A DNA stretch of 64,000 nucleotides from Lamellibrachia satsuma (Eukaryota; Annelida; Polychaeta; Sabellida; Siboglinidae): NCBI GenBank assembly GCA_033239005.1, contig BSQZ01000036.1, positions 5,091,001 to 5,155,000 of the forward strand. The letters run 5' to 3'. The notes under the pieces were generated by a model that was not told the DNA's origin, did no database searches, and saw nothing but the letters and a program-made list of their open reading frames with translations. The position numbers and the translations under genes were made by a program. Below are positions 50,440-61,059 of this stretch, one piece after another; position 1 is the stretch's first letter, and each line of letters starts with the position of its first letter.

Positions 50440-51066
50440 ATATCTACTACCAAGCTATCTACTACCAAGCTATCTACTACCAAGCTATCTACTATTAAGC
50501 TATCTACTACCAAGCTATCAACTACCAAGCTATCTGCTACCAAGCTATCTATTACCAAGCTATCTACTACCAAGCTATCTACTACCAAGCTATCTACTAC
50601 CAAGCTATCAACTACGAAGCTATCAACTACCAAGCTATCTACTACCAAGCTATCTACTACCAAGCTATCTAATAACAAGCTATCTACTACCAAGCTATCA
50701 ACTACCAAGCTATCTACTACCAAGCTATCTACTACCAAAGTATCAACTATCAAGCTATCTGCTACCAAGCTATCTGCTACCAAGCTATCTAATAACAAGC
50801 TATCAACTACTAAGCTATCTACTACCAAGCTATCTACTACCAAGCTATCTACTACCAAGCTATCTAATAACAAGCTATCTACTACCAAGCTATCTAATAA
50901 CAAGCTATCAACTACCAAGCTATCTACTACCAAGCTATCTAATAACAAGCTATATACTACCAAGCTATCTAATAACAAGCTATCTACTACCAAGCTATCT
51001 ACTACCAAGCTATCTAATAACAAGCTATCTACTACCAAGCTATCTACTACCAAGCTATCTATTACC
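50440..51066 (-). repeat. 15-bp minisatellite, ~41 copies, open on minus strand
   Basis: The unit ACTACCAAGCTATCT with ATAA and ATCAACT variants gives a minus-strand frame of DSLVV/DSLLL repeats that stays open for 218 codons. All variants are synonymous-length substitutions and no indel breaks the 15-bp register. An ATG begins the frame at 51068 and a short non-repeat tail ends it. It may be only a repeat, as there is no flanking gene structure. Confidence 0.92.
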
Positions 51067-51288
51067 AATGTTGTTGCGCACTACCTTCCACATGTTGTTA
51101 ATACAATAACCTTAAATTATGAGGAATAAGCTTTGTCTTGCTTTAACTATAATATCAGAAATATAACCGTAGAACAATTACTTTAACAAAATGAACACTT
51201 TCTGAGTACAGCTCTACTGTAATGTTCACAGGAATAATAACAAGACAATGTCAGGCATGAGTTGCATTTATCATCAAACAAAGGAAAA

Positions 51289-51657
51289 TAATGTACCACT
51301 TATGTCTGCTAATGTACCACGTATGTCTAATGTACCACGTATGTCTAATGTACCACGTATGTCTGCTAATGTACCACGTATGTCTGCTAATGTACCACGT
51401 ATGTCTAATGTACCACATATGTATAATGTACCATGTATGTCTGCTAATGTACCACGTGTGTATAATGTACCACGTATGTATAATGTACCACGTATGTCTA
51501 ATGTACCATGTATGTCTAATGTACCACGTATGTCTGCTAATGTACCACGTATGTCTAACGTACCATGTATGTCTAATGTACCATGTATGTCTGCTAATAT
51601 ACCTCGTATGTCGAATGTACCACGTATGTCTAAAGTACCACGTATGTCTGCTAATGT
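51289..51657 (+). repeat. 18/21-bp minisatellite (NVPRMS/A)
   Basis: Units AATGTACCACGTATGTCT alternate with copies that have an extra GCT. Every length change is a whole codon, and the plus frame from 51248 stays open for 195 codons (NVPRMS repeats), then runs on into repeat B. Minus-strand frames are also open, which argues against real coding. Confidence 0.92.
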
Positions 51658-51673
51658 CATATCTAAAAAAGCT

Positions 51674-51889
51674 CATCTCATCCTGACCAAGTTGACAGTG
51701 TATTATAGTTATGAAAAGGTCACGCATGACATAATATGTTACTTTCATGACCGTAGTCATGGTAACAAGATAATCTTACAAATTGTGATGGGTGGTTTTG
51801 CGGTAAGTTCCATGGAAAATTTAAATCGTTTGTAAAATGTTTAGTTTAATGTGACAAACAATATATAAAATTGTGCAATGAAGCAGGTT
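51674..51889 (+). repeat. Dispersed repeat B, copy 2
   Basis: Inverted partner of 48084-48298, differing at few positions. It starts TCATCTCATCCTGACCAAGT and ends GCACAATT... near the GAAGCAGG boundary. Confidence 0.9.
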
Positions 51890-51899
51890 GGCTGAACAA

Positions 51900-53110
51900 A
51901 TAGTATTTGTTTTATAAAAATATGATTTTACCATTACAAAATAAAATGTTTGAACGTACACAAATGGCAGAAAACACAATTTTCGTTTTACAATTTTGTG
52001 TATTTTTTTTCGAATAGATACAAAAATAGACATAGGCCTATATGAATTCAATTTGCCATGAGACCTTTTCTAAGGTTATTTGGTTAAGATGGTTATGGTC
52101 ATGCACATTGCTAATATGTCATCAGTGACATTTTCACATAGACGTGATACACTGTCAGTTTGGTCAATAAAAGTAGTTTTAAAGGTATGACGTAAAGTTT
52201 ACATAACCTATTTGCAGACCAGTTTGACATCTTAATATATTCCGAATGATCCCATGCAGCGTGGTGCACCCTCACAGAGGGACACAGTTTTAAAATGCTT
52301 CAATTAGAAATCAGTTTCCGCCCCATTTCCACCACGGTAGTAGCAGACTGGTCTTCCCGGGGCCGAACTGTAGCAAGGAGCTCCATGGAACTCTCGCTGT
52401 TTAGTACCTGGACGTCATGGCATATGGCAGCGACTTCCCTGGCTTGCTGCTACTGCCAGCTACGTGTACTACAATTTCTTTGACTTGGTTCATGTTCACG
52501 TGGGCCGGCACTAACGGGCTTAGACGTACAAGACATTTTAAGGAACTTGCAGTTGAATGTCGCAGCCACATTCACGATCTGTGATTTTTCCTTCGTGGCG
52601 TCGGTATTTTGTACCGTCGTCCGTGGTCCTTGTCCATGCTCTGCTAATGCTGTAATACAGTTACACGCTCCGTTACCGCACTCATACTTTTTTTACCATG
52701 CTGTCAAACTTTTCGTTTGATAGCATGATACATATTCTTGATGTCTTCTCGTTGTGGACAGCTCACTGGCATTTTATACCGCAAATTAATACAGACGCGG
52801 CATCTGCCGTTTTGACTCTTGCCATGCATATCAAGACGACCGCTAACATTTAACAAGACCGCTGATTGGGTTAAATATTAGAAAGTCCGCCAATCGGCAT
52901 GCGCAGCAATTCTGTCATCGTATATGCACTGAAGTATTACTCGCGGGTTGTTGAAATATTTGTAACTAAATGGACTGAAACGAACATTGATTAAAATATT
53001 AGAAGAAAAAAGGAGGTCCGACCCTAATATTTTTATCTGTTATTCCAATTTAGGTAGGGTCGGGTTACCGGAAACACACCTATTTTTGTTTAGGTCTTAC
53101 TAGAACAATA
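51900..53110. other. Mostly no gene; repeat B copy 3; possible coding relic
   Basis: 52090-52165 is a diverged partial copy of repeat B. On the minus strand 52440-52620 reads TDATKEKSQIVNVAATFNC and KPVSAGPREHEPSQRNCSTR in one frame, GC-richer than its surroundings, but it is stop-limited and unrecognised. Confidence 0.35.
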
Positions 53111-53114
53111 CCTT

Positions 53115-53215
53115 TGAGTGAGTGAGTGAGTGAGTGAGTGAGTTAGTGAGTGAGTGAGTGAGTGAGTGAGTGTGTGAGTCAGTGAGTCAGTGAGTCAGTC
53201 AGTCAGTCATTCAGT

Positions 53216-53304
<89 letters not shown>

Positions 53305-53306
53305 TG
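53115..53306. repeat. (GTGA)n-(GA)n-(TGCG)n compound microsatellite
   Basis: Three simple repeats abut: GTGA/GTCA units to 53217, GA to about 53261, TGCG to 53306. Confidence 0.97.
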
Positions 53307-53769
53307 TTCAAAGGATCTCGCCTTTCGACACTCCTAGCAGACGACAGCGCACACGTGCTGCCATCTGTAACTAGACATTCGTAAAATGTTGGTCCTTTGC
53401 GTTCCCCAGATGGCGGCACGTGGCGTGCAGCATAATTTATTAAAAGAACGCTGCCAACATACTATATTATCATGAATGTAAACTTTCGAACGGAGTCTCC
53501 GTCATTTAAGTATAGTAAAAAAATCTTTGTCCCGGAGATTTAAATCATTTGATGTTCAATGGACCAAAAATTTCGCGAAGATTTAAGCAAAATCAGTTCC
53601 CATTTATTATTCGTGAATCGTGATTATCCGTAAGGGGGGAAATATCACAATAAGTGGTTTACAGAAAAATCGCGGAAAAGCTTCTTGAACTCCACAACAC
53701 CACTGAACTCACGGCGGTACTAGACTGAAACATGGACTAAACGATTGGACGATACACCAGCAATTGAGA

Positions 53770-54040
53770 AAATGGGATTGCGATCCAACTTTAACTCTGC
53801 AAAACCGTCTTCGCACCGGGGTCGGCCGAGCAGGCAACCGTGAGAAAGTGGCCTTACACAGACGAGAATCAATCAACTAAATACGATTGCAGGGAACTAC
53901 TCAAACGATGTCTAACCTCGTGTGCTGCCAACGAGTGGACGATGCGTGCCCACTGGAGGACACGTCACGGGGCGGACAAAGGCATGCGCCAGAAAACTGC
54001 AACAAATTTTGTGAGGGGCAAAAAGGAAGAAAAGCCGTAA
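53770..54040 (+). other. Possible coding remnant
   Basis: The 66-codon frame at 53840-54040 reads KYDCRELLKRCLTSCAANEW and TMRAHWRTRHGADKGMRQ. The cysteine and histidine spacing vaguely recalls a zinc finger. It ends in a lysine-rich tail and stop, and begins without a clear start. The family is not recognised. Confidence 0.25.
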
Positions 54041-54195
54041 CATCGTTCGATGACATATAATCATTCAGGAACCTGGAGCAAGTAGTTAGTTTGCTCAAAT
54101 ATCGATGATTAGTAGCGTTATTGCCTGGTTCAGGACACCCAGCAAACAATGACCATCGTCGCATTTCAAGCATATTTGGACGGAATCATCAGTTG

Positions 54196-54240
54196 GAAGA
54201 ATGACCGGCCAGGGAAGAATGACCGGCCAGGGAAGAATGT
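54196..54240. repeat. 19-bp repeat, 2 to 3 copies
   Basis: GAAGAATGACCGGCCAGG is repeated in tandem. Confidence 0.8.
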
Positions 54241-54463
54241 CAGAAATAAATTGGCCTGAAGCACGTGTTGGACTTAGCCGTAGCGATTTCGCAGTTCAGG
54301 TACCATTTACTCCCGACTTACGTTATATTACATTATATTACAGTGGCCAATTTTGAACCTGTCAAGTTCACGTGAAGTCACCATATAATGTTTTACAAAT
54401 GATGTTTGAAATCAAGCTAAATGTCTGAAGGAAGTTGTTGCACACGACGAATGGTAAACTAGT

Positions 54464-54663
54464 GTATGAGCACACCATGAACGGTATGAGCACACCATGA
54501 ACGGTATGAGCACACCATGAACGGTATGAGCACACCATGAACGGTATGAGCACACCATGAACGGTATGAGCACACCATGAACGGTATGAGCACACCATGA
54601 ACGGTATGAGCACACCATGAACGGTATGAGCACACCATGAACGGTATGAGCACACCATGAACG
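54464..54663. repeat. 20-bp perfect tandem array, 10 copies
   Basis: GTATGAGCACACCATGAACG occurs exactly ten times with no visible substitution. There are no spacers. Confidence 0.98.
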
Positions 54664-55134
54664 GTATGCTAAACAAAACATCTAAGTATCAAAACTGCCA
54701 AGTTTCACTTCTTTTTTTACCAAAATACTATTTCCTGTTTCTTTATTTATTAGTTAAACTTTTGAAGAATTAATTAATGCTTCGGCTTTTGCTGGAGCCG
54801 ACCAATGTTATATAATTTGTTTGCTCAAGCATGTCCTTGTCCGCATCTATGGCGTGGACGGCGTAGACTTGTTATCTTAGATAACGCTGCAGATTAAGTA
54901 AGCAAGATCCGCAGTATTACCCTATTTATGTGTGTTTTAGGTTATTTTCACTCATATTTAAGGGATGTTTTCTTAATTGACTAGACCAGGAGATGGTGAT
55001 TCGTGAACAAGTGTCATATGTTATCGCAGAAAGAAGGATTATAAAGAGAGATTATAAAGTAGCTCTGCGTGGGCGTCCGGGTGTCAAGTGAAGAGCACGG
55101 GTGAGTCAGCCACGTGGAAAAAAGTACGACTGCG

Positions 55135-55425
55135 TATATCGGTAGAATTACATACTTTCCACTGAATTAGTTTGAAGTATATCGGTAGAATTATATACTT
55201 TCCACTGAACTAGTTTGAAGTATATCGGTAGAATTACATACTTTCCACTGAATTAGTTTGAAGTATATCGGTAGAATTACATACTCTCCACTGAATTAGT
55301 TTGAAGTATATCGGTAGAATTATATACTCTCCACTGAAGTAGTTTGAAGCATATCGGTAGAATTACATACTCTCCACTGAAGTAGTTTGAAGTATATCGG
55401 TAGAATTACATACTCTCCACTGAAG
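55135..55425. repeat. 43-bp tandem array, ~6.75 copies
   Basis: Units start at 55135, 55178, 55221, 55264, 55307, 55350 and 55393 with TATATCGGTAGAATTACATA. The internal CTTTCC changes to CTCTCC from unit 4 on, and AATTAGT to AAGTAGT late in the array, which shows directional spread of variants. Confidence 0.97.
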
Positions 55426-55429
55426 TTTA

Positions 55430-55930
55430 GAACGATGAGTTTAAACACGTCATTGCGGACAAACGCAAAGTTTCGTCAATCGTAGCTAAACACTTCGAAA
55501 ACCAATTCCAAGATGGAGTAGAACATGGCGATGACATGTTTGAAAGCTCACCGAAGTCGCTTGATTCCCCAATTACAGCCGAAGAAGTAGAGACTACATT
55601 CCAGAGGCTGAACAACAACAGGACATGCGGATATGTCTAGATTCCAGGCGAACTTCTGACGTACGCACTGCAGATGTGGTAAGGCGATATCGATGGCTCG
55701 CCGCGAAAAGCCAATGATACAAGTACGTGAGCGAAATACTGGATATCGACTTATCACGTGCGTCCGATACAATCCGTCGAAAGAAACCCGTAGACGTTTT
55801 GCATTCGTTCATCGACATAGACAATGTCCGAATTATACGGCTTCTATTATCGGAGACGAAAATCACCGTCAGGGTTGACGACGCCCTGTCTGCCCCTTTC
55901 ATCTCGACAGTCAGCGTTCCACAAGTTTAG
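55430..55930 (+). mobile_element. Truncated reverse transcriptase, third LINE type
   Basis: One frame reads SIVAKHFENQFQDGVEHGDD, SPITAEEVETTFQRLNNNRT and IPGELLTYALQMW. After a frame shift it reads EILDIDLSRASDTIRRKKPV, RIIRLLLSETKITVRV and APFISTVSVPQ, then a stop. These are RT palm motifs (LSRAFDT with Phe changed to Ser, and GVPQG cut at VPQ) of a non-LTR element distinct from the CR1-like copies. The FADD box and thumb are absent; the 22-bp repeats at 56085 follow. Confidence 0.65.
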
Positions 55931-56084
55931 AAGGAGAAGGAAAACGTAAGAGATGTGGTGATCGAGCACACGACGGAAGGTGCAACGTGGATAGAATGGT
56001 GTACAAGGACGTCCGTCCATTGCGTCTGTACTCGTGAGCTAACGAAGCGCAAGACGACGGCGGTTGGGGCGAGGGGGACGGTAT

Positions 56085-56215
56085 GCTCGTCGATTGCAGA
56101 CGGTACGCTCGTCGATTCCAGAGGTATGCTCGTCGATTGCAGACGGTATGCTCGCAGATTGCAGACGGTATGCTTTTCGGCTGCGGACGAGACGCTCTTC
56201 GACTGCAGACGGCAC
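56085..56215. repeat. ~22-bp imperfect tandem repeat
   Basis: About six units of GGTATGCTCGTCGATTGCAG type, diverging to the right. Confidence 0.85.
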
Positions 56216-56339
56216 GACTGCGGAAGTGAGACGTCAAACGGCAACCCTCCTTTCACCACGACCGGGAAATCATCTCCGTCTCCCCTGAAAAGACAGGCGA
56301 TAATGGAGACACGTCGCCACACAAAGGGCTGGCCTAATG

Positions 56340-56784
56340 AACGGTTTGTAAGAATGTAGATACTCGACTGTGAGGGTGTTTAGGCATTAGATATCTCAAA
56401 ATCACTGTGATGTTGCTTAGGCATTTATCTGCCACATACGTAGTTAGGATGTTGTTTAGGCATTAGATGCTTTGAATAAAGGACTAGCCAGGACAGTTGT
56501 AGGACTAGCCACGTTAGATAAGCCTACACGCCAATGTAGTAGATCTCCCAGCGGGAGTATTGATGAGATAGGTTTTAGTTTAAGTTTATGTTAGAACAGT
56601 TTTTTTAGAATTATATGTTAGTAGAAGCTTCTACGATTACATTATATAACTAACCCCGGTCCGATTGTCAGAGGATCTGAAGATTAGATTATATTACAAA
56701 GACCCAGGAGTCTACTGGTTTCCTTGTAAATTACTTAGTAACTATCGTGTATTAAATATTTATTTTTCTTTCACTTGTTTTTAT
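56340..56784. other. No gene recognised
   Basis: Contains three GTTTAGGCATTAGAT-like words (56375-56475) but no coding feature. Confidence 0.5.
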
Positions 56785-57320
56785 TGTCTTGTTCACTTGC
56801 GCAACCACTATTCACGGGCGTTGAATTATAGAAACGGGGCATTCCAACTAGACTCGAACCAAACTAGTGAGCGGAAACCCCGCTAATCCGTGACACAACA
56901 GACGCGGACATTTAGTGCCTCCTCCTCTTGTGAACGAAATACAGACAGAGCTATGGACCGTCGCAGGTTTTTTTTTTTACAGAAATCAAAGTTTGGGCTG
57001 TGATCACCGCCATCGACTACAACCGTGTCTCTGCAAATAAATATTTTGTTTCTCTTGTGTTTTGTACATCATAGATCCCTGAAGGGGTCTACAGTAACAT
57101 ACTAAAAATCCCAATGAATCCGCCTTGAGCTAAATGCAGAATTCAAGATGGCGTCCAAGATGGCGGCAACCCTTTGGTTAACTATATAACTTCTGAACCA
57201 CTTATGCTAAGAGAAAATGTTGTTGTCTAGGGTAGGGTTTCTCACTATGCTCTATCCAACTGACACCACTAAAACATTCTACATGCATCAGAGCATGCAT
57301 TTATTTAATTTTTGACTCTA
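56785..57320 (+). repeat. Left terminal inverted repeat
   Basis: Matches the reverse complement of 60318-60908 with roughly 80-85% identity by eye. It includes two ATGGCG(T/G)C motifs and an AATAAATATTTTG stretch. Confidence 0.9.
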
Positions 57321-57859
57321 ATCAAGCAAATATTTAGGGAAAATGTGAATAAAAGATTACATACCCATCATTTTATTACTTATGAGAAAATATACACAAT
57401 CACAACACAAGGTGTACAACTGATATATACTTATTCAGAGCTAAGCATGAATTTACCAAAAGGTGTTTTAGATATAACTTGCCACATGTTATAAATAATA
57501 CCCCTAAAACAGTTACAGAGAAGATAGGAACTCACAGTTTGCAAGGTTTTGCAAATTATGCAATAACACATTTATTACAAAAATATGAAGATACGTATAC
57601 AATACTAAATTGCTATACTTGCTTTCAAATTCGGTTTAATCAGTAATACACATATGAATGCACGATTACTATTTGTTATAATTAGTATTGCATATTATCA
57701 CACATATCTCAATATATACACTCAAATATATAAAATTCTGCCTCAACAAGATGCTAGGCTATCAAAACATTCACACTACTGCGTTCTCAACACCAGCTGC
57801 TTAACGATTTACCATCAACCCCACCATGTCTAGGCTTCAGCAGATTCATCCTATGTGTA

Positions 57860-59980
57860 TATGTTGGAAGGCGATTGTCCACTGCAGGATGAGTAGAGTG
57901 CAGTGCAGTGCAGACCCGTCTGTATGCATCCACATGCCTTCCCACAATGGTCCTTGCAACCACAAGAAACCATGCGGTGGAGTTTGTCTGGACCTGGATG
58001 GGGGGCTGTCGCTTGCTACAGGACCCAGTAGTCCTTCCTCCTGCAATGACCAGTCCCAGTCAGTGGGAGGCAGGTTGTTTCCACTACATTGCTGCACGGT
58101 GTGAGTGTGGAAGGAATGCTGCTGGGCAGCCGCAGTAGTCGGGGGCAGTGTCTCCAAGCTGAATTCCGATAACGGTTTACGCTTCCTGATCGCTCTTCCG
58201 CAGAGCTTATATGTTAGGACACTCGGTACGTCGTCTGGTGCCCCAAGAACAGCGTGGGCAAGAACCTGTATCCAGCTGCCGAGATGTCTTCCTTTTTGTT
58301 GTCAGTGTTGATGAAAACTACAAATTCTCTTTCACTTTATGCAACGCAGTCTTCTTACCCTTGCTGACGAGCAATGACACACTGTAGCGTTCCAGAAACA
58401 GCATGGGTGAACAGCCGGTATGTCTTACGAGCTCCGATCTTCTCCAGTATGTCAAGAACGTTGACACAGGACGCCAGGCCTCGCCCCATGTACACATCGC
58501 CGTGTGTGCAGCTGGTCTGGTTCACTAGCATTACCAGGATGTCAGCGTCGATAGCGACAACAAGTACTGGATTGGAAACACCCAGGGCTGTTTAGACAAT
58601 CAGCCTATACGCGTCCACTCAGCCCGCTTGCATTGGACATAATCATTTGTAAAACATTGTGCAATGATGGCGTGTCTTGTTGGTAACTTGGGCTCCTGAG
58701 AAAGGTGTGATGATGTGACAGTGGCTTCATGCTGGCATCGAACAATAAGATAAGCTCCTGAGCCTGCTCAGCCACGTTGACAACCCGGACATTCCTTTTC
58801 ATCGTGATGTCTGAATGACACCCGACCAGTTTTGCTGCCGCAGCTCTTCCAAATTCGAAAGTATCATCACAGTTGACGTTCAGAGCCGCGACTACTCCAA
58901 TTGAGATGTCGATGAGATTGTTATGGTCAGGTGGGAATGGTGGGTGAGCAGCAAAGACGTGTGGACAGATTCATGTCAGGTAGATGAGTCCATCCACCCA
59001 CAGCTTGGCGGTCCTGCTCCAGCAGCCTCATCCAGCAGCAGTTGGATATATGTACCGAAGGAAATCAACTGTTACCACAGTGTAATCGTGCGAGCGTCTT
59101 GAAGTGATTGGTGTCGACTCCTTTCAGAGCACCTGGAGAATTCATGCAGCCGTGAACTAAAGAGCCCCAAGAGCCCGCGATTACGCGTGGGAAGTCATCG
59201 TAGGTGCCAACGAGTTCCAAACGTAGATCGTCTCCCAGCAGGCGTCAATCACAGCACCTGACATCATTTCGCCTATTGAACCCATCTAGGTCATCACTAA
59301 ATGACAGCTTCATGCTGACCCCTTCGAGTTGTGGATACGAGAGAACTATCTTAACTGCTTTGCTGTACAGTGGCTGGTCAAACGTGACGAATTAAAACTT
59401 CTGTCACAGACAGTTACTCTCATTCTTGGCGTAGCACATTGCTGAGAATACCGTGTTCGGCAGTGTTTGATCGCTATTTATAAAGGAAAGCGGCACAATG
59501 CTGGCCTTGTCTTCTCGAGAAGAGGGAGGGGCTTAAATACCACATATATCAACCCCGGTGTGGCAAGCTTGTGTTGTGCTTCAAAGGAAACGTGTTGTAA
59601 CTGCCATTGACTGAAGCTACCTCGACCTTCGCCGGATGCTGACGTGGAACACTTTCAGCTTGGAAATGAGGTGTCGTCACCGTTGTTACCACCCATCGCA
59701 TGCACAGTCCATGTCCTTTTGCAGTGGCAACGTTGACGTCAACATTGTCGAAGATAAATGGGAGACTCCACATATGGGAGAAGAGTTCCTTCATCTGCCC
59801 ATTTACCAGTCTCACCACCTCATTGTAACTCTCAACCAACACAAGACGGCTGAGTATGTCAATCTGCCTCCTCGATCCGTAAGCAAGTAAAGGGGGATAG
59901 ATGTACGACGTTGGGCGGCTCGTAGCTTTGGAGGCCTGACCAATAACAGCACACTTCCTCATCACAGGCACGTTGTCCAA
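57860..59980 (-). pseudogene. Degenerate gene of a widespread uncharacterised family
   Basis: In minus-strand order: IYPPLLAYGSRRQIDILSRL (59890-59830), FIFDNVDVNVATAKGHGLCM (59760-59700), FVTFDQPLYSKAVKIVLSYP (59390-59330), WGSLVHGCMNSPGALKGVDT (near 59150), VLVVAIDADILVMLVNQTSC (58575-58515), IGARKTYRLFTHAVSG, then GKGKKTALHKVKENL (58360-58320), and finally MVSCGCKDHCGKACGCIQTG (57980-57920). From memory, this order (GSR, DNVDHN, TFDQPL, a DxDVLVLL...HA-xGCDTTS nuclease-like core, Cys-rich CxCK...C tail) defines a protein found in many copies in fishes, corals and molluscs. Stops and frameshifts between segments show decay; the GCDTTS box is altered. The reaction is unknown; the DxD core suggests a PIN/FEN-like nuclease fold. 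Confidence 0.7.
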
Positions 59981-60317
59981 GTTCTCCGAGGTGATGACAA
60001 CTCTTAAGTGGAGCTGTAGGAGCGCAACGAGGGACTAATTATCAGTTCCATATGCAGAAATCCTGATTGCGTTCCTGACCAATACAGCTGTTATTTCAAT
60101 GATATCGTCCTCCAATTGTCCACTCTTTTGTGCAGCCCAGAATGCGGTAATCTTTATAACGAAAGCAGACCACACACGATATATCACTGAGACATGCTAC
60201 AACAATGTCAGATTCATACTTGGCTTTAAGCTTATGTTTCAATCAAGTACGACAACAACTTGGCTGGCTGTGTTACTCTACTCTAACCTCTTCCTGCGGT
60301 TTCGCACCTAATTAATT

Positions 60318-60908
60318 AGAGTCGAAAATGAAATAGATGCATGTTCTGATGACTCTATAATGTTTCAGTGGTGTTAGTTGGATAGAGCATAGAGGAAAAC
60401 CTTACCGTAGACATCAATATTTACCCTCTAGCATAAGTGGTTCGGAAGTTATATAGTTGATCAAAGGGTTGCCGCCATCTTGGACGCCATCTTGAATTCT
60501 GCGTTTAGCTCAAGGCGAATTCATTGGGATTTTTAGCATTTCACTCTAGACCTCTTCAGGGATCTGTGATGTAAAAATCAGCTTTTTTGCATTGAACTGT
60601 TTGGTTTTACCTAAAACTCCTGGACCAACAAGGGAGCACAAACGAAACAAAGTATTTATTTACAGAGACGCGGTTGTAGTCGAAGGTGGTGATTGCAGCC
60701 CAATCTTTGATTTCCGTAAAATCTCCTGCGACGGTCCAAAGCTCTGTCTGCATTTCGTTCACAAGAGGAAGAGGGCACTAAATATCCGCGTCCGTTGTGT
60801 CACGGATTGGCGCGGTTTCCGCTCACTAGTTTGGCTCGGGTCTAGTTGGGATGCCCCAATTCTATAATTCAACGCTTGTGAATGGTGGTTGCACAAGTGA
60901 ACAAGACA
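60318..60908 (-). repeat. Right terminal inverted repeat
   Basis: Inverse of the left repeat, ending at GTGAACAAGACAA. It has the same paired GCCGCCATCTTGGACGCCAT segment and is slightly longer than the left arm. Confidence 0.9.
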
Positions 60909-60913
60909 ACAAG

Positions 60914-61050
60914 TCGTTTAGCTCAAGGTGGATTGTGTTACTCTAGACCTTTCAAGGACCTGTTTTGCAAAAATCTACATTTTGTATTGAACATGTAGAT
61001 TCCATGGTATTTTTTGTCTAAAACTCTTGGACTAAGTTGTGTTTGGTTTG
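60914..61050 (-). repeat. Extra partial TIR copy
   Basis: CGTTTAGCTCAAGGTGGATT, CTCTAGACCTTTCAAGGACC and AAAACTCTTGGACTAA match 60499-60635 of the right arm in the same orientation, starting immediately after the element end. Confidence 0.75.
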
Positions 61051-61059
61051 TTTGCTCTG

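Larger units (their letters stand above)
56785..60908 (-). mobile_element. 4.1-kb element with ~550-bp terminal inverted repeats
   Basis: Left 56785-57320 and right 60318-60908 are inverted copies, both starting TTGTCTTGTTCACTTG at the outer end and both carrying TGGCGTCCAAGATGGCGGCA near the inner third. Between them lies a decayed minus-strand gene (57860-59980). Long TIRs around a single gene suggest a DNA transposon (Mutator-like, fold-back or an unnamed type). A target duplication is not evident. A partial extra copy of TIR sequence follows at 60914-61050. Confidence 0.8.

Noticed and set aside
54464..54663. CRISPR-like regular array
   Set aside because: The units are contiguous with no spacers, and the window is eukaryotic. 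It is a simple tandem array.
55955..56359. 134-codon frame after the reverse transcriptase fragment
   Set aside because: It is mostly made of the 22-bp imperfect repeat and does not continue any retrotransposon domain.
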